DNA from: Conchocele bisecta
Taxonomy: Eukaryota > Mollusca > Bivalvia > Lucinida > Thyasiridae
Assembly: GCA_029237695.1 (NCBI GenBank)
Contig: CM055274.1
Span: 67,949,484 to 68,013,483 of the forward strand
DNA: 64,000 nt
Direction of reading: 5' to 3'
Below the pieces are notes generated by a model that did no database searches, was not told the DNA's origin, and saw only the letters and a list, made by a program, of their open reading frames with translations. A program made the position numbers and the translations under genes. Of the stretch, positions 54,960-64,000 are shown one piece after another; positions within the stretch are counted from its first letter, which is position 1, and every line of letters starts with the position of its first letter.

Positions 54960-55620
54960 CATTAAGAAGTTTACAGGAGTTTCGAAATTACAACTTCTAT
55001 ATCCCTTGAAGGATTACTTAAATATTTCAACATAGTATACCTGTGGAAAAATGCCACACATCTATGCTGCCCTTAATATGACCTTGACCTTTTGACCATG
55101 ACAACTCTTTTTCCCTCATTAAGAATTTCGACGGAGTTCCGAAATTCTGTCATAACTTCTATATTCCTTGAAGGATTACTTAAATATTTCAACACAGCAT
55201 ACTTGTGGACAAATGCCACACATCCATGCTGCCCTTAATATGACCTTGACCTTTTGACCTTCACAACTTTTAACTTTTTCACACAATAAGAAATTCGCCA
55301 GAGTTTCGAAATTCTGTTGTAACTTCTATATCCCTTGAAGGATTAATAGTTCAATACCGTGGTACATCACACTTGTGGACGAATGCCACACATTCATGCT
55401 GCCCTTAATATGACCTTGACCTTTTGACCTTCACAACTTTGAACTTTTTCACACATTAATAAGTTTGCCAGAGTTTCTCAATTCTGTCATAAGTTCTATA
55501 TCACTTGATGGATTACTTTAATATTTCAATACATCAGACCTGTGGACAAATGTCACACAATCATGCTGCCCGTAATGTGACCATCACCATTTGACCTACA
55601 CAACTGTGCTTATGAATACT
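54960..55620. repeat. ~160 bp tandem repeat, four diverged copies
   Basis: Units contain CTTGAAGGATTACTTAAATA, CATGCTGCCCTTAATATGAC and CTTGACCTTTTGACC. Divergence is moderate. No coding signal. Confidence 0.8.
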
Positions 55621-55724
55621 TTTGGTTAATTAACTTTGCCACAGTTTCTCCAATCTGCCACAGGGGGCATTTGTGTGCCGACAGGCCACATTTTCTTGTA
55701 AGTAATTTTCATTTTATTTTTTTT

Positions 55725-56065
55725 AACAAAATCACCCCCTTTTCATAATTGGACTAGTCTGAAATTTATTTTGTGACAATTGGATTGGTTGGAAAATTAA
55801 CATATCAAAATCCAATCCATTCCAGTTACTTAGGGGTGAAACGGTTAACGGTGCCGAATTCTTCCGTATTGTGGTTGAAACCTCAGTGTAACAGAAATGT
55901 GCAGTTGTGAAGCTGTGTCATCCAGAGTGGTCTGGTAGTTTATCCCGTTAACCCCATCACCCCTAAGTAACTGGAATGGATTTTGATATGTTAATTTTGC
56001 AACCAATCCAGCCATCACAAAATGATTTTCAGACTAGTCCATTTATGAAAAGGGGGTGTTTTTTG
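55725..56065. repeat. Foldback element, ~130 bp arms
   Basis: 55725-55850 and 55935-56065 are inverted (ATCACCCCCTTTTCATAATT pairs with TTTATGAAAAGGGGGTG; ATTCCAGTTACTTAGGGGTG with CACCCCTAAGTAACTGGAAT). A shorter related arm lies at about 59225-59310. Confidence 0.75.
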
Positions 56066-56089
56066 TTCTGAAAAATATGAAAATTACTT

Positions 56090-56156
56090 GCAAAAAGTGC
56101 AGATCCTGATGAGACGGCTCGTCACGATCCGGCTCATCTGGACCTACACGTTTTGC
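56090..56156. repeat. Palindromic ~60 bp repeat, copy 2
   Basis: GCAAAAAGTGCAGATCCTGA pairs with TGGACCTACACGTTTTGC around GACGGCTCGTCACGATCCGG. Confidence 0.7.
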
Positions 56157-56629
56157 TAATACCACTATACAGGCCTGTAGTGTTGAAAGGGTTAATGATT
56201 GGAAGGTCCTGTGTACGAACTCCAGTCTCAGCAACTCCAGTCTCAGCGCAATGGTTCTGTTCCCTGTTACAGGAGAATTCATCCTTTAAAGGGAAGTGCC
56301 CCACATGTATGTGAAACTGAGCACCCTGGGAGGTCTATCAAATTTGGACATACTGATTATGTTATGTGGCTGTCACTGGAGAAATGGGACTCGTATGTTT
56401 TGTGACCAGTATAGATCCTATTATCAGGTACAGGAGTGTGCTATTTGATCAGGAGCTATACTGGTCACAAATCCCATTTCTCTAGTCACAGCTATATACT
56501 TGGTGTGTGGGTGTTTTCAAAGCAGGGCCCAGACTCTTCAATTGTTTGCAGTTTAATCACCTGGCTTTTATGGTTTGTCTGTCTGTCTGTTTGGGTTACC
56601 TCACAACTTTGTAACTACTGTTGTTGTAC

Positions 56630-56955
56630 ATGGTGTATATTGACCAATGACTGGGAAAAGGTACCTTTGGCTATACAGGTAATATATGGGATTTATTATT
56701 AAACCCATTGACCCGGCCTTAAATGACCTTAGCTGTTGTTGGGCCGTTAAACCCCAACAAACAAACAAACAAACAAACATTATTGTAAATATTCAGTTCT
56801 GATTTTGGGATTTTCCCCCCATTTGTACATGTACTTGAACATGTACATGTACTTGTACAGGTAATATATGGGATTTAGTACTAAACCCATTAACCCGGCC
56901 TTAAATGACCTTAGCTATTGATAGGCCGTTAAACCCCAACAAAGAAACAAACCTT
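56630..56955 (+). repeat. Two SINE-like 3' ends
   Basis: CCGGCCTTAAATGACCTTAG ... GGCCGTTAAACCCCAACA followed by (AACA)n occurs at about 56705-56780 and 56895-56952. These look like tails of short interspersed elements; bodies were not delimited. 56157-56629 holds an inverted pair (about 56370-56500) and no gene. Confidence 0.6.
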
Positions 56956-56999
56956 TGGATATTTTGGAAAATTTGGGAATGTATTCCATTCTGCACATT

Positions 57000-58545
57000 T
57001 TTAGCTCACCTGAGCGAAGCTCATGTGAGCTATTGTTACCGCAATGTGTCCGTCGTCGTCCGTCATCGTCCGTGAACATTTTCAAACGCCTTCTCCTCGG
57101 TAACCATTGGGTCTATAGTCACCAAACTTCATGGTCATGGTCCTTAGGTAGGGGGATTACAAAATTGTCAAAATGACGTCATTACGTAATCCAAGATGGC
57201 TGCCGTCTAAAAATAGCACAAATTCTTAAAAAATCTTCTTCTCAAGAACCGCCAACCGGATTTCGACAAAACTTGGTAGGAATGATCGATGTACATTGCT
57301 CTTTCAAAGTTGTTAAAATGGTGACCCCGGGGTCAAAAATGGGCGTGGCCCGTGGGGTCAAATTGGGGTCAAATTTTATTTTTGACTGAATATGGTCATG
57401 TCATATATCAAATTGAAGGTGTCAATGAGGCGATCACTCTGGTGCATTTTTTGAAATGTCAAAAGGTCGTTCTTTTATTAGAGATTTCAAAATTCTTCTT
57501 CACATGAACCGCTTGGCCCATGGTAGCCAAACTTAAAAGTTATGGTCCATGGGTGAAGCCTTTTCAGATTTGTTAAAATGGAGGTCATCGCTAATCCAAG
57601 ATGGCCGCCGTCTAAAAATAGCATAAATTCTTAAAAAATCTTCTTCTCATGAACCGCTAGCCGGATTTCGACGAAACTTGGTAGGAATGATCGATGTACA
57701 ATGCTCTTTCAAAGTTGTTAAAATGGTGACCCCGGGGTCAAAAATGGGCGTGGCCCGTGGGGTCAAATTTTATTTTTGACCGAATATGGTCATGTTATAT
57801 ATCAAATCGAAGGTATCAATGAGGCGATCATTCTGGTACATTTTTTGTCGAAATCGGATTGTTATGTCATCCAAGATGGCCGCCGAAATGTCAAAAGGTC
57901 GTTCTTTCATTAAAGATTTCAAAATTCTTCTTCACATGAACCGCTTGGCCCATGGTAGCCAAACTTAAATGTTATGGTCCATGGGTGAAGCCTTTTCAGA
58001 TTTGTTAAAATGGAGGTCATCGCTAATCCAAGATGGCCGCCGTCTAAAAATAGCATAAATTCTTAAAAAATCTTCTTCTCATGAACCGCTGGCCGGATTT
58101 CGACTAAACTTGGTAGGAATGATCGATTTACAATGCTCTTTCAAAGTTGCGAAAATGGTGACCCCGGGGTCAAAAATGGGCATGGCCTGTGGGGTTAAAT
58201 TGGGGTCAAATTTTATTTTTGACCGAATATGCTCATGCCATATATCAAATTGAAGGTATCGATGAGGCGATTGCTCTGGTGCAATATTTGTCGGAATCGG
58301 ATGATTATGTCATCCATGATGGCCACCAAAAGGTCCATTTATTCAAGATTTTGAACGTCTTTTTCTCAGGAACCACATGGCCGATGCTGGCTAAACTTCA
58401 TAGGAAGTTAAGATCCTTGGGTGAAGCATTTTCAGATTTGGTAAAATGAGAGTCATCGCTTAATCCAAGATGACTGCCGTCACATTCTCCTCTGGTGTTC
58501 ATGAAGTCAGGTGAGCGAATTAGGGCCATCATGGCCCTCTTGTTG
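57000..58545. repeat. Dispersed repeat family A, long iterated copy
   Basis: Starts TTAGCTCACCTGAGCGAAGC and ends CAGGTGAGCGAATTAGGGCC ... CTCTTGTT. Internally about three to four tandem copies of a ~430 bp unit (AATCCAAGATGGCCGCCGTC, GTGACCCCGGGGTCAAAAAT). Paired AGCTCACCTG / CAGGTGAGC words mark both ends. No transposase seen; related to 1-654. Confidence 0.75.
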
Positions 58546-59158
58546 TAATTACTTTAGGGTCGGCGAACAGCGTAGGTCCAGATCAGACTGTGTGTATGTG
58601 CTTACAGATCTGGGGCTATGTGGTTACATACCATGATATCTCATAATTTACCTTTTCTCAGCCCGGGGCCCTTATATATATGTTTTGTGGGGTTGCAATG
58701 AACACTTGATTCTGGCTGTGATGTTTTTGAAGGTTTCACTTGAAGGGGAAGAGGTCACACAACTTCTTAACTGCTGACCTACAAGTGTGACAAATTGCCT
58801 GTGGTTCACTGTCATTTCGATTGGAGTGAAACATTTTGGATTCAAGGTCGAAGTGGCCACTCATAACAGCAGGACATCAATCTCCTCCAGTTTCGAGGCA
58901 TTATTGACTGAAAGGGTCACTTGAAAATTGAACTGCCAATCATATGTGACAGTTATGGCGAAATAGTATTGACGGCCATGTTTGGTCGGCCTTTTACACA
59001 TTTATATGGCGCTTTCTGGACAGGCATAACAAGTGGCTTCATATAAAACATGTGATTCCAAAGTTCTGCACTACAACTACATGCATACAATTTTCTGATG
59101 GCAGCTGACGAAAAGGCCCTTGACCCTTTTAACACCACAGGCCTGTATAGTGGTATTG
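58546..59158. other. No gene seen
   Basis: Unremarkable; open frames are short and without recognisable domains. Confidence 0.5.
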
Positions 59159-59225
59159 GCAAAAAGTGTAGATCCTGATGTGCCGGCTCGTGACGAGCCG
59201 TCTCATCAGGATCTGCACTTTTTGC
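59159..59225. repeat. Palindromic ~60 bp repeat, copy 3
   Basis: GCAAAAAGTGTAGATCCTGA pairs with TCAGGATCTGCACTTTTTGC around TGCCGGCTCGTGACGAGCCG; the best preserved of the three. Confidence 0.8.
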
Positions 59226-59514
59226 AAGTAATTTTCTGAAAATCATTTTATTTGGTTGCAAAATTAACATATAAAATTCTATTCCATTTACTTCGGGGTG
59301 AAAGGGTTAACAAAAATGCAGGGTTCAAGTTAATCCTGCAAAACAGGGAGAAGTTTTTGCAATAATTTGGGGAAATTTTACTACTTGTAGTGAAAAACTT
59401 CTCGCTCAACTCAAGTTAGAGAGAAGTGGCTCCATTTAGGGAGAAACAATTGTCAAAATCGTATTGTAGCTCGATTCCTGCCCATAACATTCGAAATACA
59501 CCTTTATGGGTATG

Positions 59515-60465
59515 AACTGTTTTTGTCGAGCCCGCTTGCGGAAAACGAGACATAGTGATTACAATGACGTCCGGGTGTCCGTGAGTGCGTCTGTCCGAGC
59601 AACCGAGGGTGTAGAAGGGGCCATGGGGCGGAGCCTAACACAAAAGAATCCTTTGATTTATTCCGTATGGCCCCTTATTCTATTCATTACAAGAGGCCAT
59701 CTCTTTGATCTAGAACAATGGAAATGGCCCCTTCTTCACTATTGGTGGGCCGTCCGTGCGTGCGTGCATCCGTCCGAAATCTGTGTTAAAGTTTTTAAAT
59801 ACCTTATATCTCTGCAGTACTAAGTCACATTGACTTGAAACTTCATATGCTTATTAGTCATCATCCATATATTCATGCTGTGTCCCACTCATGTGTCCTC
59901 TGTGTCCCAAGGTCAAATGACTTAGAAGTTTGCGTTAACTTTTTTTTGTCAAAATTTGCGTTAAAGTTTTCAGATACCTACTATCTCTGTAACCGCAAGT
60001 CGGATTTGCTTGAAACTTTGTATGCTTATATTCATTCTGTGTTCCACTCATGCGGCCCCACTCATGCGGCCCCACTCATGCGGCCCCTGTGTCCCAAGGT
60101 CAAATGACTTAGAAGTTTGCATTAAAGTTTCTGTCAAAATTTGCGTTAAAAATTTTCACATACATAATATCTCTGTAACCGTAAGCTAGATTTGCTTGAA
60201 ACTTTGTATGCTTATTGGGCATCATCCATATATTCATTCTGTGTCCCATCATGCGGCTCCTGTGCCACAAGGTCAAATGACTCTGTGTTAAAGTTTACAT
60301 ACCTTATATCTCCATGGGTGGCAGGTGGGAGCACGCGATGGGTAATTTAACGATCGGGGTTCATCCCGACTGGAGACCTGGATTGGCCCTCACATACGTC
60401 TTTGGCATTTTTATGCCACCGGGTTTCGAAGAAACGGGTGGCATATAGTGTTTGGACCGTCCGTC
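59515..60465. repeat. Dispersed repeats, no gene
   Basis: Begins with the GTCGAGCCCGCTTGCGGAAA repeat, followed by three diverged units with AAGGTCAAATGACTTAGAAG and CATACCTTATATCTC. Around 60310-60420 a GGTTCATCCCGACTGG word resembles a B box of a tRNA-derived element. Confidence 0.6.
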
Positions 60466-60484
60466 TGTCCGTCCGTCCGGGCAC

Positions 60485-60643
60485 ACATTAGGGTACTTAT
60501 GTGGCTAGCCCCACAGGGTTATGGACTTGTTAAAGGATAGGGTTGGTTACAATTAGCCACCTAAAAAATTGTTTTATGTGGCTAAAAATCGTTTTATGTG
60601 GCTAATATTTAACATGTGATAAGCCACATAAGTACCCTAATGT
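60485..60643. mobile_element. 159 bp MITE, copy 1
   Basis: Ends ACATTAGGGTACTTATGTGG and CCACATAAGTACCCTAATGT are perfect inverted repeats. Flanked by GTCC-rich simple sequence. Confidence 0.8.
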
Positions 60644-60694
60644 AAGAACGTCCGTCCGTCCTCCATCTGTCCGTTTGTCCGTCTGTCCGGGCAC

Positions 60695-60853
60695 ACATTA
60701 GGGTACTTATGTGGCTAGCCCCACAGGGTTATGGACTTGTTAAAGGATAGGGTTGGTTATAATTAGCCACCTAAAAAATCGTTTTATGTGGCTAAAAATC
60801 GTTTTATGTGGCTAATATTTAACATGTGATAAGCCACATAAGTACCCTAATGT
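60695..60853. mobile_element. 159 bp MITE, copy 2
   Basis: Almost identical to copy 1 and in the same orientation, 210 bp downstream, with the same flanks; probably duplicated together with the flanking simple repeat. Confidence 0.8.
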
Positions 60854-60859
60854 AAGAAC

Positions 60860-60930
60860 GTCCGTCCGTCCGTCCGGACGGACGGACACCGTCCGTCCGT
60901 CCGTCCGTCCGTCCGTCCGTCCGTCCGTCA
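60860..60930. repeat. GTCC/GGAC microsatellite
   Basis: (GTCC)n, switching to GGAC (about 60877-60889) and back, so it can fold on itself. Confidence 0.9.
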
Positions 60931-62348
60931 CACTTTTCGGTTAACCACTTTGTCACAGTTTCTCAAATATGCTGCAGGTGGCATCCGCGTTCGACAGACG
61001 CATTTCTTGTTTATGTGACAGTTGAATCTGGTTATACCCCTTATGTGAGTATTATGATATTCGTAATCCTATTTTAGGGGAAGGGGCCAAGTGACATTGG
61101 TGTGGTATGGACCTGGCACCAGGTCAGGTTATTCTAATTTCAGGGCTGAATATATTTGTTCTCGATGTAAATATTTCATTCTGATTTTCCTCCCAATGCA
61201 GCAGGTTAAAATGGGATCGAATCCGTTTGCCCGGCCTTATATGGTCCACATGCCCAAGGTCAATGTCAAATGACTTTGAAATTTGTGTTAAAGTTTTTAC
61301 ATACCTTATATCTCCACAACACTTTCTCCGATTTACTTCCAACATCCAATACTTCTTATTCATTATCCATATTTTCATTCTATAGCCCACCCATGTGGCC
61401 CACATACCCAAGATCAAGGTCAATGACTAAAGTTTGCGTTAAAGCTTTTACATACCTTATATCTCCACAATCCTTAATTCAAACTTCAAATAAATACACT
61501 CTGAGACCATCAAATGCCTCAGCAGGCTCGACATGCGGGCCGCGGCCATCTTGTATATATTTAATTTTCATATTGTTACATACTATGAAAGCACAGTGCA
61601 ACAACCTCTCTACAACAGCCACCCACGGGAAGACACAAAACTGGCTGTTGTTGAGAGTTGGCTGTTGTAGGGTGGTTAAATGTATTAAATAGGGGAAATT
61701 ATCCATTTAGCGAGTGGTTTGTTGTAGAGTGGTGGCCGTTCATGCAGATTCTACTGAAGATGTTTTAACCACTCATTTGAATCAATAGAAAGATAATTAT
61801 TGTTTTTTACAATGGTTGGATATCAGTATCCTGCACTGCAGCAGACTGGCTAGCCTCTAACACCATTTCAGTGTGAGCGGCGAAAAGGAAATGAATCGTC
61901 TCAGACTTTATTTCCGTAAACACTATATATTCTACGTTGATCTCGACGTATTGACAGCTTAATGTAACTGGCTACTTTAATTAAACTTCTGCATTACATG
62001 TTTTCCTTGTGTATTACAATGCAATCCGAGGTCTGTGTTGTATTATAAGCTTACATACAGTTCCATTGTTTTTGTGTGAATGGAAATGTCGGTCACATGA
62101 GGAGAGTCTGAACAACATGATCAACCATTGTAGCCTTTGTTAACCCATTTCATGTTGAAGGTTTTTCTCATGAAATTTTTTTTTTTTATTTCTCACACAT
62201 TGTGCAGAATTTAGTCAAAGGATCTAAAACTTCTGCACATATTGAACATGTGCACCATTGTGTTTTTATGATGAAATATATTTTTTCACAAAAATATGGT
62301 CTTTTCAACTTAGCTATTTTCTCACACTTTTGGATACAATTATGTATA
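60931..62348. repeat. Dispersed repeats, no gene
   Basis: 61020-61210 resembles the middle of the SINE-like elements (GGCACCAGGTCAGGTTATTC, GGGCTGAATATAT). 61255-61500 is a copy of the CATACCTTATATCTCC family. 62205-62345 is the first of three copies of a unit repeated at about 63075-63200 and 63260-63320. Confidence 0.6.
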
Positions 62349-63004
62349 CAGGGGTCATACCAGTTATCCGGACAATCAGTTTATCGGACAAATGAAAATA
62401 CCTGTTAATTAAGCGCATTCTTTTGATCCGATTTTTCAGCGAATACATCGAAGTCACGCAGGTGCTTGCTGTTTCCATGCCAGTGTGAACATCGCCAAGC
62501 TGAACATTTTAGTAAAATTTCTTGAAAACATTCCCCAACTCTGTCCACAAGTTGTTTACAACATCAAAAGTCGCGCGGGAGGCTCAATCGAGTGCGCCCA
62601 TTGCGTCATTGCCGAGCTGTTCTATAAATACAATATCTAAAATATGGTGTTTTCAAAGAAGCGAAGGGTGACTGATTTTTCTGCAGAACTACACAATGAT
62701 CGATGTTTACACTGGTTTACAGGCGATAAACTTCTGATTTCAATGTGAGAATAGAAGTTATAAGACGATTATACATTTGTCCGGATAACTGATTGTCGAT
62801 GTTAATTTTGGGGCAATCTTACGTCTGATGATCTGACCCAATTTTAACTGAGAAAGATGGCACATTTTGCTAAATAGTTTACATGCTCTGAGAAAGCAAG
62901 AACCGAGGATTGTTCGGTGAAAATAGTATGCATGTAGCTGCTATTTTAAGAAAAAATATCGTAAAAACACTGCCATGTTTGTCCGATAATCTGGAGGATC
63001 CCTG
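62349..63004. mobile_element. pogo-like TA-inserting element, non-autonomous
   Basis: Imperfect ~28 bp inverted ends (CAGGGGTCATACCAGTTATC / TTATC-complement ATAATCTGGAGGATCCCTG). TA on both sides (62347-62348, 63005-63006). The related repeat unit near 63188-63215 shows the same flanks without the insertion. A second inverted pair (ATCCGGACAATCAG / CTGATTGTC) lies at about 62378 and 62795. Interior has no transposase. Confidence 0.75.
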
Positions 63005-63422
63005 TAGGGTATAGAGTTTGTGTAATCAACTCCACCGACAGCTTTCAGTCAAGGATGTGAAACTTTGCACGTGTCTTTTGCACATATTGAACATGTGCAC
63101 CATGGTGTTTTTATGAAGAAAACTATTTTTTTCAAATAATATGACCTTTTCAACATAGCCATTTTTCCCACACTTTTGCATACAATCCTGTATAGGGTAT
63201 ATAATTTATGTAATCAACTCTTCTGACAGCTTTCAGTCAATGGATCTGACTGCACACGTCTTCTGCACATATTAAATATTGCATGGGGTGTGTTTATGTG
63301 TAACAGCTTTCTGTCAATCAATCCCTCAATAGGTGTATTTTGTGACTGGCGGCACTCTTGTTACGTTATTGCCACTCAATTAATCATCTCACCGAAAACA
63401 TTCAAATGAGTGACAACAACAT

Positions 63423-63846
63423 ATACAAGGTGCATGATCACGTGGTTACAACAACAACAACAATGACTGAAAGCGCGCCCACTCCAAAGTAAGTATTATG
63501 TGATAGTTTCATTAATATGCAACAGATTTTGATGAAATATGGCGCAGCAAACGCGGCTTCCTCAGCTGCATTTGGTGGTCTCGGTACTTTGGCACATACT
63601 TTTGTCGTTTTTGAGAAGAATCGATTTCCGTGTCAGTAATACAGTAAACACGGATTTTTTTCGTAAAGATGACCAAAGTCCCGAGACCACCAAATGCAGC
63701 TCAACAAGACGCGTTTGATGCGCCATATTGCATCAAAATCTGTTACATAATAAGGACAATACAAAAGAATACCTTGAATCGGAGGCCCTTCTGGAAGTTT
63801 CAGTAATTGTTGTTGTTGTAACAACGTGATCATGCACCTTGATATA
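63423..63846. repeat. Foldback element, ~170 bp arms
   Basis: 63423-63594 and 63673-63846 are inverted repeats (ACAAGGTGCATGATCACGTG with ACGTGATCATGCACCTTG; GCATTTGGTGGTCTCGG with CCGAGACCACCAAATGC), each with small indels. 63847-64000 shows nothing. Confidence 0.8.
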
Positions 63847-64000
63847 GTTTGATTGAGAAATAAAGAAGAATGAAACAGAAAATACCTGTGACTAACATTG
63901 TACGATTTAGGAGGTACATTGTATATGAAAGGATGCCTAAATTCCGTAAATTGGTGCTTATAAATGGGATGTTGAGATACTGTAACCCGCCGCAACAAAA

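Overview
This window looks like animal nuclear DNA, most likely from a bivalve mollusc. Nearly all of it is interspersed repeats, foldback elements, minisatellites and one very large satellite array, with no convincing host gene. The bivalve assignment is inferred from recognised repeat styles: a short interspersed element ending in a (CACT)n tail, a GTTAAACCC-(AACA)n tail, and a repeat ending in the GGGCCATCATGGCCC hairpin. No marker gene supports it.

The main feature is an 18.1 kb Polinton/Maverick (a virus-like, self-synthesising DNA transposon) at 3832-21915. It has ~190 bp terminal inverted repeats beginning AGTAGTATAT and is flanked by a 5 bp duplication (CCAGG). It sits inside a 49 bp minisatellite whose phase is restored exactly when the element is removed. 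It carries a protein-primed-type family B DNA polymerase (minus strand, right side), a retrovirus-like integrase, an FtsK/A32-type packaging ATPase, a major-capsid-like gene, a candidate minor capsid gene, a repeat-built fibre-like coiled-coil gene, several small membrane proteins, a two-finger zinc-finger/coiled-coil protein at the right end and a pair of related small ORFs at the left end. Polymerase, integrase, major capsid, fibre-like and two membrane-protein genes are broken by single-base shifts and stops. The ATPase, zinc-finger and several small ORFs are open. I found no adenovirus-type protease. The left terminus is a perfect 142 bp-arm palindrome that includes 14 bp of host flank.

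Layout: 1-2321 dispersed repeats and a Harbinger-like element; 2322-3831 minisatellite; 3832-21915 Polinton; 21916-22268 minisatellite; 22292-27720 small inverted-repeat elements, satellite fragments and AT-rich DNA; 27755-31700 a decayed DNA transposon with ~350 bp inverted repeats, inserted in a 38 bp minisatellite that continues to about 32675; 32680-39085 dispersed repeats, a 158 bp tandem repeat, a foldback, a small inverted-repeat element and a tRNA-like segment; 39086-52445 a 13 kb satellite (units of 50 and 74 bp) with a complete SINE-like insertion and three copies of a ~775 bp unrelated segment; 52446-64000 dispersed repeats, a second SINE-like copy, foldbacks and small elements, including a TA-flanked pogo-like element with a visible empty site.

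Functionally the Polinton genes fit the known scheme: integrase for chromosomal insertion, polymerase for protein-primed replication from the terminal repeats, capsid genes plus ATPase for virion assembly and packaging. With polymerase, integrase and capsid interrupted, this copy would be non-autonomous if the sequence is accurate. Indel-dense patches in the satellite suggest that some breaks may be assembly errors.
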